A DNA stretch of 64,000 nt from UBA6016 sp041915365 (GTDB lineage: Bacteria; Campylobacterota; Campylobacteria; Campylobacterales; UBA6016), in contig JAYSBP010000005.1 of NCBI GenBank assembly GCA_041915365.1, positions 62,001-126,000 on the forward strand. The letters run 5' to 3'. Position 1 is the first letter of the stretch. Each line of letters starts with the position of its first letter. A program made the translations under genes and the position numbers. Below are positions 39,617-48,546 of the stretch, in pieces. The notes beneath the pieces were generated by a model that made no database searches, was not told where the DNA came from, and saw nothing but the letters and a program-made list of their open reading frames with translations.

Positions 39617-40426
39617 ATGGGTATCATCCTTACGGTTACGAGTGGAAAAGGCGGAGTTGGCAAGTCGACGACTACCGCAAATGTTGCTACCGGACTTGCA
39701 AAAGAAGGTAAGAGGGTCGTTGCCGTCGACTTTGACATAGGTCTTAGAAACCTAGATATGATACTAGGGCTTGAAAATAGAATAGTCTACGATGTCGTAA
39801 ACGTAATGGAAGGGGATTGCAATCTTTCGCAAGCCCTTATTGCGGACAAAAAAACACCGGGGCTATTCTTCCTCCCTGCGTCTCAAACAAAAGATAAAAA
39901 CATTCTTGAAAAAGAAAAAGTTAGAAAGCTTTTTGAGGATTTGAAAGCCCAATTTGATTTTGTAATTATTGACTCACCTGCCGGAATTGAGAGCGGTTTT
40001 GAGCATGCTATATTCCTTGCGGATAAGGCTCTTGTAATATCTACTCCTGACGTATCCGCCGTAAGAGATGCCGACAGGGTCATAGGTATTATGGATGCAA
40101 AAAGTGAAAAAGCGATAGAGGGCTCCGAGATAGAAAAATTCCTTATCGTAAACCGTGTAAAACCGGGTATGGTGGAGAGAGGCGATATGCTATCTATCGA
40201 AGACGTGCTCCAAATACTAGCTATCAGGCTAATAGGCGTAGTGCCTGACGATGAAAAAGTAATATCTAGCACAAATACCGGTGAGCCTGTAGTACACGAT
40301 GCTACGTCAAAATCGGGCGAGGCATACAGAAGAATCGCCAAAAGAATTTTGGGCGAGGAGGTTGATTTCCTTGACCTTAATGAAAAAGGTGGCTTCCTCT
40401 CAAAAATCAAAGGGCTTTTTAAATGA
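39617..40426 (+). CDS. minD: Septum-site determining ATPase MinD
   Basis: The 269-residue deviant Walker-A ATPase places the division site with MinC and MinE. It has SGKGGVGKSTTTANVATGLA (signature Lys), DFDIGLRNLD, IDSPAGIESGF and a C-terminal amphipathic membrane-targeting helix FLSKIKGLFK. It overlaps minE by 4 bp and lies 17 bp after ilvC, as in other Campylobacterota. Confidence 0.96.
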   Translation: MGIILTVTSGKGGVGKSTTTANVATGLAKEGKRVVAVDFDIGLRNLDMILGLENRIVYDVVNVMEGDCNLSQALIADKKTPGLFFLPASQTKDKNILEKEKVRKLFEDLKAQFDFVIIDSPAGIESGFEHAIFLADKALVISTPDVSAVRDADRVIGIMDAKSEKAIEGSEIEKFLIVNRVKPGMVERGDMLSIEDVLQILAIRLIGVVPDDEKVISSTNTGEPVVHDATSKSGEAYRRIAKRILGEEVDFLDLNEKGGFLSKIKGLFK

Positions 40427-40662
40427 GCTTGATAGATATATTCTTTGGCAAGAGGCAGGCGAGTGCAGGTGTAGCAAAGGATAGGCTAACTATCATGCTT
40501 GCCACCGAGAGAGGCTCAAATGCGTTGCCGCATATGGACGAGATGAAAAAAGAGATTTTGGAAGTAATAAAGAAATACACCAGAGTCAAAGATGTAAAAA
40601 TCAAGTCCGAAAATAATCAAAATATCGAAACGCTAGAGCTGGAGATAGTCCTAGACAGATAA
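40423..40662 (+). CDS. minE: Cell division topological specificity factor MinE
   Basis: The 79-residue protein has the MinE layout: an N-terminal membrane-binding helix (SLIDIFFGKRQ), the anti-MinCD segment (AKDRLTIMLATERGSN) and a C-terminal dimerisation domain (EILEVIKKYTRVKDVKIK). It directly follows minD, and no minC is adjacent. Confidence 0.95.
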   Translation: MSLIDIFFGKRQASAGVAKDRLTIMLATERGSNALPHMDEMKKEILEVIKKYTRVKDVKIKSENNQNIETLELEIVLDR

Positions 40663-40669
40663 CGCCAAA

Positions 40670-40685
40670 GGAGGCGATCGCCTCC
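40670..40685. other. Perfect 16 bp palindrome after minE
   Basis: GGAGGCGATCGCCTCC, flanked by AAA on both sides, lies 7 bp after the minE stop. It contains the octamer GCGATCGC. A hairpin with a 4-base loop is possible, but there is no T-run. It may be a partial terminator or a protein-binding site. Confidence 0.4.
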
Positions 40686-40711
40686 AAACACCACTACAAT
40701 GGAAGCGACAT

Positions 40712-41494
40712 TTGCAAAGATTGTCCGATGAATTACTCCAAATACTTTTCCATAAAATTCCAGACAAAGAAAAACCACACAAGCTTTACTATAAAGGCTT
40801 AGCGCAAATCTTACAAAGACGAAAAATAGCGATAGTGGGAGCCAGACGGGCTGGTAAGTACGCCAGAGCTCAAAGTTTTTTGCTCGCAAGCAAGCTTGCT
40901 TCGTCAGGCTTTGCCGTTGTAAGTGGCGGCGCAGAGGGGATAGATGCCTCCGCTCATGATGGGGCATATCCGTCGACGGTTGCAGTTATGCCTTGTGGGT
41001 TAGACATTATATACCCACAAGCCAACAAAAATTTATTAGAAAAAATATACCAAAACTCTATCGCCGTAAGTGAATACGGTGACACGGAAATGCCTAGAAA
41101 CTACACTTTTGTGCATCGCAATAGGCTTGTTGTCGGCATGAGTGAGGCCGTCATAATAGCAGAAGCCGATGAGAAAAGTGGTTCTATGCGTTCTGCAGAG
41201 TACGCTCTTAAATACGATATTCCACTATATGTATTGTCACACAGGATAGATGAGAGTTTAGGGACAAATAGACTATTGAAAGACGGAGTCGCAAAGCCTA
41301 TTTTTGATTTGGACGGCTTCATACGCTCTATTGGAGGGTGTGACAAACAAAAAATAGAGGATAATGAGGCGTTGATGTTTGCTGCTTCTATGCCGACGGT
41401 CGCAGAGTTTGTTAATAAATTTGGAGACACCATCTATGAGCTTGAGCTAGACGGAAGCATTGTGATTAAAAATGGCAAGGTTATGCCAAATTAG
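40712..41494 (+). CDS. dprA: DNA-processing protein DprA
   Basis: The 260-residue protein loads RecA onto incoming ssDNA during natural transformation. Its Rossmann-like core shows IAIVGARRAGKYA, VVSGGAEGIDASAHDGA and VHRNRLVVGMSEAVIIAEAD. The start is the TTG at 40712, as no in-frame ATG precedes LYYKG; a TTG at 40721 is possible. It has a short C-terminal winged-helix-like tail (PTVAEFVNKFGDTIYELELDG). It follows minE by 49 bp and shares TTAG with the stop of the convergent gene. Confidence 0.92.
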   Translation: MQRLSDELLQILFHKIPDKEKPHKLYYKGLAQILQRRKIAIVGARRAGKYARAQSFLLASKLASSGFAVVSGGAEGIDASAHDGAYPSTVAVMPCGLDIIYPQANKNLLEKIYQNSIAVSEYGDTEMPRNYTFVHRNRLVVGMSEAVIIAEADEKSGSMRSAEYALKYDIPLYVLSHRIDESLGTNRLLKDGVAKPIFDLDGFIRSIGGCDKQKIEDNEALMFAASMPTVAEFVNKFGDTIYELELDGSIVIKNGKVMPN

Positions 41495-43914
41495 AGTGTT
41501 GTCGCTCTCGGCTCTGATATTAGATAGCCTTGGGCATAGTCTATCCCTATCTCTTTTATGACCTCCATTACTTCTTCGGAATGGACAAACTCCGCAACTG
41601 TTTTTATACCTAGGTTTCTTGCGAAATATGCGATAGCTTTTGTCACAGCCATTGCGTCTGGGTCGTTATGTATATTTTTTATGATTGAGCCGTCTATTTT
41701 TAAAAAGTCGGTTTTTAGTTTTAGTATATGCTCAAAACTGGAGTATCCGCTACCAAAATCGTCTATTGCGCACTTGCACCCATATTCTCTGACGTCGTCT
41801 ACAAACTTTCTTACTTCTTCGTAGTTTTTGATTCCCTCAGACTCTAGTATCTCAAATATTACTCTGTTGCCTATGTCGTATTTTGTTAGCATCTCCTCAA
41901 TATATGCTACTATCTCTTGGTCTTTTATGTCGTCATATGAGATATTGATAGAAAACTCGTAAGGCTTGTCGGCAAACCATTCAAAGCTTTTTTGGATAAT
42001 AATTTTTGTCAGTTTCGCATATTGCTTACTACTTTTTGCAATCCCTAGAAATGTTAGTGGCCCTATGGCATTGCCATTTTCATCTATTAACCGCATAAGG
42101 ACTTCGTATTTTTTTGTTTCACCTGTTTTGAGGTCCATTATAGGTTGGAAATACGGCACTATTCTGTCGTCCGCAATAGCATTCTTGAGTCTTTTAGCAA
42201 AAGCTATATTGTTGTTATAGTCTGTCTTAAGGTCCATCTCATCTTTGTAAAATAAAAATCTAAGACCCTCTTCTTTTGCTATTTTGAGCGCCATATCGGC
42301 GTCCGCAAGTATCGTTTTGGCTCTCTCTTCATCATCTAGCACTATCTTGTCACTATCTGATATACCTAGTGATATTTCTATCTCTATATCAATCCCTTGA
42401 CACCAAAAATGCGAATGTTCAACAAGGTGGCACAGCGAATATGCCAGTTTTTCTTGCTCGCTTCTGGAGGGGGCGTATGGCATAAACAATACATATTCAT
42501 CTGAGGCTAGTTTATAAAGTCTCCATCCCTGCGCAGCCTTTTCAAATTTATATCCGAGGATAATAAGTGAGGCCGCCCTTTTTAGCTTGTTTGCAAGGAG
42601 TATCATCAACTCATCGCCAGTTTTGTAGCCATATAGGTCGTTAATCTGACTAAATGAGTCTATATTGATTAGCATAAGCACCGGCGATTCTGCTGTCGTT
42701 ATGTCTTGTAACAGCTGTCTTCTGTTTGGAAGATTGGTCAACTCGTCCGTGTAAAGTCTTTTTTTAAGCTCATTTTGTTGATTTATAAGTGGTGTTATAT
42801 CGTCAAGCGTAATTATATATAGCACTTCTCCATCTTGCTCGTGCCTTTTTGTGTTTATGCCAAAGTATCGCTCTTTGCCGTTTTGTCTTATGAGGGCTTT
42901 TTGTTCTAGTCCTATCGCTTTTTGCACCCAGTTTTCTTCATTTGGCTCAAGGTATCGCTGCTCACCGTCATCGTAGTTGACAAAAAAAGTAGAGATATAT
43001 CTTTGCGATATTTTAAAACCGTTAACACTTTCGTATTTATCGAAAAAATCAAAAAACGGCTTATTGCAGTTTATTATTTCCGTTTCATTTGCCACCATTA
43101 CTATGCTTGTTTGGCTATCCAAGATAGTTTTTGTATATCGCTTCTCGTTTTGAAGCCTGTCTATGAGGTGTTCGCTCTCCTCCGTTCGCTCTTTGAGACT
43201 GTGCGTCATATCGTTAATGTGTCTTGAGAGGCTTTTTATCTCTGCGGCGTCCCCTTTGTGTATAGAGAGCTTCTCGTACTCGCCGTCTTGTATTTTATCT
43301 AGGTGTTTAAAAATTCTTTGAAACGGTATATTGATAGCCCTGTAGAGCATAATAACCATTGCGGCGGCTATCAAGAGTACCATCGCTATCATTATGACCG
43401 CAATAGCTCTTTTGTTGGCGGTTATTATGTCCACAAAATCTGCATCTTCATATACAGAGATAAATCTCCACTCCCAAGGCAAAAACTCCTTGCTTACATA
43501 TATGCTTTGCCCTATATGTCCACGTTCTTCCCAATTTGTAACAGAGGTCAGGTCTATATTTTTGCCACCTTCGCTTAGTTTTGAGTATCCTTTGCCATCA
43601 TATAGGTATACGGCAAGACGGCTTGCTTTGCAGATGTTTTGTATCTCATTCACACTCTCTTGCTTTGCGATAAGTTCCATTTTTTTGAATTCGGCCGGAT
43701 TTGCCGCATAGTTTGAAAACAGGGTTTCGTATTTGTTTTTTGCGGTGTCGTGGATTTTGTAGATATTTGCCTCCAGCTCACTGGAGGCGCTTTTTGAGAT
43801 TTGTTTAACGAGTATTTCGCTAATTAGAGTTTCGCTAATCCATATAGCCGCTACACCTATTAGGATGATTGGCGTAATAACCTTAAAAAGCGTACTCTTA
43901 TGCCATTTTTTCAT
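41491..43914 (-). CDS. Membrane GGDEF-EAL protein, probable c-di-GMP phosphodiesterase
   Basis: The 807-residue protein has two transmembrane helices (about 10-32 and 168-190) enclosing a periplasmic sensor domain, then HAMP, PAS, GGDEF and EAL domains. The GGDEF signature is degraded to ASDEY, so cyclase activity is unlikely. The EAL domain keeps catalytic features: YFQPI, E in YEVLMR, DDFGSGYSS, KIDGS, the late Glu in VAEFVHSEEV and QGYLISEP. It most likely hydrolyses c-di-GMP with the GGDEF part regulating it. It ends tail-to-tail with dprA. Confidence 0.87.
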   Translation of the reverse strand: MKKWHKSTLFKVITPIILIGVAAIWISETLISEILVKQISKSASSELEANIYKIHDTAKNKYETLFSNYAANPAEFKKMELIAKQESVNEIQNICKASRLAVYLYDGKGYSKLSEGGKNIDLTSVTNWEERGHIGQSIYVSKEFLPWEWRFISVYEDADFVDIITANKRAIAVIMIAMVLLIAAAMVIMLYRAINIPFQRIFKHLDKIQDGEYEKLSIHKGDAAEIKSLSRHINDMTHSLKERTEESEHLIDRLQNEKRYTKTILDSQTSIVMVANETEIINCNKPFFDFFDKYESVNGFKISQRYISTFFVNYDDGEQRYLEPNEENWVQKAIGLEQKALIRQNGKERYFGINTKRHEQDGEVLYIITLDDITPLINQQNELKKRLYTDELTNLPNRRQLLQDITTAESPVLMLINIDSFSQINDLYGYKTGDELMILLANKLKRAASLIILGYKFEKAAQGWRLYKLASDEYVLFMPYAPSRSEQEKLAYSLCHLVEHSHFWCQGIDIEIEISLGISDSDKIVLDDEERAKTILADADMALKIAKEEGLRFLFYKDEMDLKTDYNNNIAFAKRLKNAIADDRIVPYFQPIMDLKTGETKKYEVLMRLIDENGNAIGPLTFLGIAKSSKQYAKLTKIIIQKSFEWFADKPYEFSINISYDDIKDQEIVAYIEEMLTKYDIGNRVIFEILESEGIKNYEEVRKFVDDVREYGCKCAIDDFGSGYSSFEHILKLKTDFLKIDGSIIKNIHNDPDAMAVTKAIAYFARNLGIKTVAEFVHSEEVMEVIKEIGIDYAQGYLISEPRATTL

Positions 43915-44058
43915 TGCACGGGTGCCATTCTAAAAAAGTATAAAAATATTTCCGGCAAAACATTGTTTTGCATTAGCAAACTCCAAACAGTAACATTTGT
44001 GTAATTTTAATCAGTAAATAATTAAAGTTAATATATAAATAAGCAAAACTAATTAAAA

Positions 44059-44565
44059 TCAGAGTAATTTTGCACCTTTTTGCAGTTTTTTTATTAAATC
44101 GTTATATTTTATACCGCTTTTTTCTAGAAGCTCTTTTAGTTTTACCGCTGCGTCGCCATATCTCCCCGGTGATTCTAGAGAGCGCAACTCTCCATATAGC
44201 TTTTCGATTTGCGCTACCGCATTTTTATTTGCAGCTTTTCTTACCGAAATAAACCCGTTTATATCGCCATACTTGTTAGTCGTAGGTTTGACATTCGCAA
44301 ACACCCAATAATACCTTCCATCTTTTCTTAGGTTCTTTACGAACGCATACACCTCTTGCCCGTCTAGTAGTTTTACCCATAACAGTTTAAAAACGATAGA
44401 CGGCATATCCGGATGTCTTACTAGGTTGTGATTTTGATTTAATAGTTCATTTTTGCTGTACCCAGATATTTCGCAGAAAACATCATTTGCATGGACTATA
44501 TATCCATCCGTATCCGTTTTTGTGACTATCAGCTGCGATGTATTAACTGGATATTCGCTTGCCAT
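44059..44565 (-). CDS. Single PAS-domain protein, CetB/Aer-like
   Basis: The 168-residue soluble protein consists of one PAS domain (SQLIVTKTDTDGYIVHANDVF, FCEISGYSKNELLNQNHNLVRHPDMP in parts, KNLRKDGRYYWVFANV) and a C-terminal helical extension. This is the FAD-binding energy-taxis type found in Aer and in Campylobacter CetB, which pairs with the transducer CetA. The size is close to that of CetB. No CetA-like transducer is adjacent. The PAS sequence closely resembles that of the cyclase at 57182 (both contain RHPDM and a conserved Trp-rich end). Confidence 0.78.
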   Translation of the reverse strand: MASEYPVNTSQLIVTKTDTDGYIVHANDVFCEISGYSKNELLNQNHNLVRHPDMPSIVFKLLWVKLLDGQEVYAFVKNLRKDGRYYWVFANVKPTTNKYGDINGFISVRKAANKNAVAQIEKLYGELRSLESPGRYGDAAVKLKELLEKSGIKYNDLIKKLQKGAKLL

Positions 44566-44574
44566 TTTTTGTCG

Positions 44575-45282
44575 TCACGCTAGGTTTGTAAATACTGCTT
44601 GAACATCATCGTCATCTTCTATTTTTTCGATGATTTTTTCTATCTCCACCATTTGTTCGTCCGTTACATCTATCGGTGACGTAGGAACTCGCTCTAAGGC
44701 TGATTTTTTTACCTCTATTTTTAGCTCTTCAAGCGCAGCCGCTATCGAGCCAAAGTTTGTATAATCGCCATATACATACACCGTATCTTCATCTATTGTC
44801 ATATCTTCAAGACCGGCATCTATAAGGCCAAGCTCTAGCTCCTCAAGATCCATTGACGGCTTGTCAAACTCAAACACACTTTTTCTTGAAAACATAAAAT
44901 CGAGCGAGCCACTTTGAACTATTTGCCCGCCAGCTTTTGTGAATATTGCTCTTATGTTAGCGATAGTTCTTGTTGGGTTGTCTGTCGCACACTCTATCAT
45001 AAATAGCGTACCGTGTGGCCCTTTGCCGTCATATACTATTTCCGTGTAGTCTACTGCGTCCCTACCGCTTGCTCTTTTGATTGCTGCATCGATGTTATCT
45101 TTTGGCATACCCTCCGCTTTTGCATTGGCTATGGCGGCTCTTAGTTTGGCGTTCATTGCCGGATCTGGTACGCCCTCTTTGGCCGCCACCGTGATGGCTC
45201 GCCCTAGTTTCGGGAATATTCTGGACATATTCCCCCATCTCTTCATCTTTGCCGCTTTGCGGTATTCAAACGCTCGTCCCAT
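44575..45282 (-). CDS. YebC/PmpR-family translation/transcription factor
   Basis: The protein has 235 residues from ATG 45282; a longer frame to 45339 adds 19 residues not found in the family. It begins MGRAFEYRKAAKMKRWGNMS and includes KDNIDAAIKRASG and YDGKGPHGTLFMIECATDN, the YebC signature. YebC proteins have been described as transcription regulators and more recently as ribosome-associated factors for polyproline stretches. It stands between the PAS gene and the divergent nspC. Confidence 0.93.
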   Translation of the reverse strand: MGRAFEYRKAAKMKRWGNMSRIFPKLGRAITVAAKEGVPDPAMNAKLRAAIANAKAEGMPKDNIDAAIKRASGRDAVDYTEIVYDGKGPHGTLFMIECATDNPTRTIANIRAIFTKAGGQIVQSGSLDFMFSRKSVFEFDKPSMDLEELELGLIDAGLEDMTIDEDTVYVYGDYTNFGSIAAALEELKIEVKKSALERVPTSPIDVTDEQMVEIEKIIEKIEDDDDVQAVFTNLA

Positions 45283-45388
45283 TCGTCCCTCGTGCAGATT
45301 TTTGGCGTCATTATACAATTTTGCCGCTTTGTCACACACTCTTAACGCCGCTTAGATAAAATGCCGTAAATTTTTTTGAGGTCTGACG

Positions 45389-46525
45389 ATGGGATATGTT
45401 GATAAAGTGCCTACACCTTGCTATGTTTGTGAGGAAGAGCTGCTAGAGAAAAACCTAAAGACGCTAAAACGTGTTATGGATGAAGCGGATATAAAAATAC
45501 TTCTTGCCCTAAAGGGTTTTGCGATGTGGGCGACGTTTCCGCTCGTAAAGCAGTATCTAAAAGGGGCATGCGCTAGCGGCTTAAACGAGGCTATTTTGGC
45601 CAAAGAAGAGCTTGGGCTCGAAGTGCATACCTATTCCCCAGCGTATAAAATAGAGGAGATAGAAGAGATTGCCCGCATCTCAAATCATCTTGTTTTTAAC
45701 TCGTTTGGGCAGTGGGAGAGATTTAAAGGTGATGTATTCGCCGCAAATCCTTCTATATCTTGTGGCTTCAGGGTAAATCAAGAACGCTCAACCGCACCTG
45801 TCGAGCTCTATAACCCCTGTGCGCCGTTTAGCCGCTTTGGGGTGACTAGGGCAAATTTTGAAGCCGATAAATTGGATGGTATAGAGGGATTACATTTTCA
45901 CGCTCTGTGTGAACAAAACGTAGATGCGCTAGAAGCCGTGCTTGAGGCTTTTGAGGAGAAATTTGGAGAATTTTTGCCTCGAATGAAGTGGGTAAATTTT
46001 GGTGGCGGGCATCATATTACTAGGGTTGATTATGATGTTGACAGGCTGATAGATGTCTTAAAAAGCTTTAAGGCAAGATACCCACATCTTAGTGTATATA
46101 TGGAGCCTGGTGAGGCTGTCGGTTGGCAAACTGGGCCTCTTGTGGCTAGAGTACTAGACATTATCCATAACGGAATTGATATAGCCGTGCTAGATACTTC
46201 GGCGGAAGCTCATATGCCTGATACGCTAGCGATGCCTTATCGTGCGGCAGTAAGAGGGGCGGGGGAGCCAAATGAGAAAAAATATACATATAGGCTCGGC
46301 GGCAATACCTGTCTCTCCGGTGATATTATCGGTGACTATAGTTTTGATGAGCCTCTAAAAATCGGTGACAGAGTGGTATTTGAAGACCAGTGTCATTATA
46401 CGTTTGTTAAAAATACTACGTTCAATGGAATTAATCTGCCGAGTCTTGCAGTGCTAAGAAAAGACGGCAATTTGGATGTTGTGAAAAATTTTGGATACGA
46501 GGATTATAAGTGCAGACTAAGCTAG
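45389..46525 (+). CDS. nspC: Carboxynorspermidine/carboxyspermidine decarboxylase
   Basis: It makes spermidine (or norspermidine) in the alternative polyamine route used by Campylobacterota. The 378-residue, fold-III PLP protein has the PLP Lys in LLALKGFAMW, and GLHFHALCEQ, VNFGGGHHIT, PGEAVGWQTGPL and GNTCLSGDIIGDY motifs. Together with speA (14333) it supports polyamine synthesis via agmatine. A weak GC-rich inverted repeat follows the stop and may terminate the transcript. Confidence 0.95.
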   Translation: MGYVDKVPTPCYVCEEELLEKNLKTLKRVMDEADIKILLALKGFAMWATFPLVKQYLKGACASGLNEAILAKEELGLEVHTYSPAYKIEEIEEIARISNHLVFNSFGQWERFKGDVFAANPSISCGFRVNQERSTAPVELYNPCAPFSRFGVTRANFEADKLDGIEGLHFHALCEQNVDALEAVLEAFEEKFGEFLPRMKWVNFGGGHHITRVDYDVDRLIDVLKSFKARYPHLSVYMEPGEAVGWQTGPLVARVLDIIHNGIDIAVLDTSAEAHMPDTLAMPYRAAVRGAGEPNEKKYTYRLGGNTCLSGDIIGDYSFDEPLKIGDRVVFEDQCHYTFVKNTTFNGINLPSLAVLRKDGNLDVVKNFGYEDYKCRLS

Positions 46526-46552
46526 GAAGCCTTGCGGGCCTCCCGTAGCTAG

Positions 46553-46873
46553 TTATTTTGTTTTGTTCATATCGCAGGCCATTCCGTGCATTGGACCCAT
46601 ACCGCCCATTTTGCCTTGACCGCCCATCATTCCTTTGCCGCTCATATTACCTTCTGCTTTTTTCATCTTTTTAGATTTTTTCATCGGTTTGCATTGGCAA
46701 TTATCGCCGCATTTGCACTCAGCGCCGCAAGGGCAGTTTTTACCTAGTTTGCATTGTGCTACGCTTGCATTGGTATCGCAAGCTCTTGAGCCGTTACCGT
46801 CCATTTTGCAGCATGGACCCGCAAAAGCAAAAGATACGGCAACAACAGCCGTTAGTAGTAGTTTTTTTAGCAT
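46553..46873 (-). CDS. Secreted Cys- and Met-rich protein, possible metal binder
   Basis: The 106-residue protein has a signal peptide (KKLLLTAVVAVSFAFA) and a mature part with eleven Cys residues in closely spaced pairs (GPCCKMD, CKLGKNCPCGAECKCGDNCQC), a Lys-rich middle and a Met/Gly-rich tail (GKGMMGGQGKMGGMGPMHGM). The Cys part recalls metallothioneins and the Met/His part periplasmic copper-binding proteins. I know no named family that combines both. It has its own ribosome site (GGAG) and lies 15 bp after the ABC-F gene; the function is inferred only from composition. Confidence 0.75.
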   Translation of the reverse strand: MLKKLLLTAVVAVSFAFAGPCCKMDGNGSRACDTNASVAQCKLGKNCPCGAECKCGDNCQCKPMKKSKKMKKAEGNMSGKGMMGGQGKMGGMGPMHGMACDMNKTK

Positions 46874-46888
46874 TTTTTTCTCCTTGTT

Positions 46889-48484
46889 TTATTCGCCGTG
46901 AGCTTCAAGATACTCTTCGTAAGAGCCTCTAAAATCGATTATATCGTTATTTGGCTTAAGCTCGATTATTCTATTTGCGAATGCGTCGATTAGCTCCCTG
47001 TCGTGCGTGACGCAGATTACCGCCCCAGTGTATTCGTATAGCGATTCGCCAAGAGCGATGATGGCTTCTAGGTCTAGGTGGTTGTTTGGCTCATCCATTA
47101 CGAGAAAGTTTGGACCCTCCAGCATTAGTTTTGATAGCATAACCCTGTGCTTTTCACCACCAGATATAGCCCCGACAGGTTTTTCTTGCTCTTGTCCGTT
47201 AAACAGCATTCTTCCTAGGCAGTTTCTAATTTCCCCAAGCTCTGCCTTTCTATCGTAAGCCCTTAACCATTCATACAGGGTCTCTTCGCCTTGCACGACA
47301 TCCGTTGTGTCTTGAGGAAAGTACCCTGTTTGTACTGTCGCACCCCATTTTACGGCTCCGCTTTTTGGAGTTAGCTCTCCCATTAAGATTTTTAGAAGGG
47401 TTGTTTTACCGATACCGTTTTGTCCGATTAGTGCTATTTTGTCGGTTTTTAGGACGCTCATAGAAAAATCTTTTAGTATTTCTGTATCTTCATATCCAAA
47501 AGTGATATGCTCAGCCATCAAGCAGTCGTTACCTATCTCTCTTTTTGGCTTAAATACTATGCTGGGGTCTCTTCTGGACGAAGGTTTCATATCGTCTATT
47601 TGGATTTTGTCTAGCTGTTTTTGACGGCTTGTCGCTTGTTTCGCTTTTGAGGCATTGGCGCTAAATCTTCTGATAAAGTTTTCTAATTGAGCCTTTTCGC
47701 CTAGTTTTTTCTCTCTTTCCATCTCCATTTGCTTTTGGATAAGGTTTGCCGCTATATACCAGTCGTCATAGTTGCCGGTAAACTCTCTTATCGTGCCAAA
47801 GTCAACATCCAGTATGTGCGTAACTACGGAGTTGATGAAATGCCTGTCGTGCGAGATAACTATCATCGTACCTTCGTGGCGTTTTAGTTTTTCCTCTAGC
47901 CAGCCTATCGCTTTGATATCGAGGTTGTTCGTCGGCTCATCCAGAAATAGTATTTCAGGTTTTGGGAATAGCACCTGCGCAAGAAGGACTTTGAATTTTT
48001 CGCCTGACGTAATTTCGCTCATTTTTGCCTGATGTAGACTTGAGTCAAAGCCTAGTTCTTCTAGGATTTTCTCTATGTTTACGTCGTATTCATATGTCGG
48101 GTCTTCCTCTGCGCATACCATCTCAAGCTCGCCGAGCCTTTCGTTGACTTTGTCATCGGAGAAGTCACCCTCTGCGTATAGCTTCTCTTTTTCTTTTACT
48201 GCGTCAAAAAGTCTTTTGTTTCCCCAGAGTACTGCGTCAAAAAGGGTGAAGTCCTCAAATGCGAATTGATTTTGTCCAAGCACGCCTATCCTAGCGCCCG
48301 GCTCAGTCCAAATTTCGCCTTCAGTCGGCTCAAGCTCTCTTGAGATGATTTTCAAGAATGTGGATTTCCCCGCACCGTTTGCGCCAATAAGACCGTATCT
48401 TTTGCCTTTATCTAGCCTAAGGTTGATTTTGTCGAACAGTTTTCGCTGTCCAAATTGCATAGTTATATTTATTGCTTGTAACAA
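46889..48484 (-). CDS. ybiT: ABC-F ribosome-associated ATPase (YbiT-like)
   Basis: The 531-residue protein has two ABC ATPase domains without transmembrane segments: Walker A in LIGANGAGKSTFLK and IGQNGIGKTTLLK, Walker B in ILFLDEPTNNLD and FLVMDEPNNHLD, and a central linker (KLGEKAQLENFIRRFSANASKAKQA in parts). The start LQAINITMQFGQRKLFD and length fit the YbiT subgroup. ABC-F proteins bind the ribosomal E-site and adjust translation. The first-domain signature SGEKFK replaces the second-domain SGGEKHR. Confidence 0.92.
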   Translation of the reverse strand: MLQAINITMQFGQRKLFDKINLRLDKGKRYGLIGANGAGKSTFLKIISRELEPTEGEIWTEPGARIGVLGQNQFAFEDFTLFDAVLWGNKRLFDAVKEKEKLYAEGDFSDDKVNERLGELEMVCAEEDPTYEYDVNIEKILEELGFDSSLHQAKMSEITSGEKFKVLLAQVLFPKPEILFLDEPTNNLDIKAIGWLEEKLKRHEGTMIVISHDRHFINSVVTHILDVDFGTIREFTGNYDDWYIAANLIQKQMEMEREKKLGEKAQLENFIRRFSANASKAKQATSRQKQLDKIQIDDMKPSSRRDPSIVFKPKREIGNDCLMAEHITFGYEDTEILKDFSMSVLKTDKIALIGQNGIGKTTLLKILMGELTPKSGAVKWGATVQTGYFPQDTTDVVQGEETLYEWLRAYDRKAELGEIRNCLGRMLFNGQEQEKPVGAISGGEKHRVMLSKLMLEGPNFLVMDEPNNHLDLEAIIALGESLYEYTGAVICVTHDRELIDAFANRIIELKPNNDIIDFRGSYEEYLEAHGE

Positions 48485-48546
48485 TTTAGTTCCTAGTATA
48501 ATTTTTGTTTTATTTTACACTTTTAGCGGTTAGAATTGGGGTTTGA

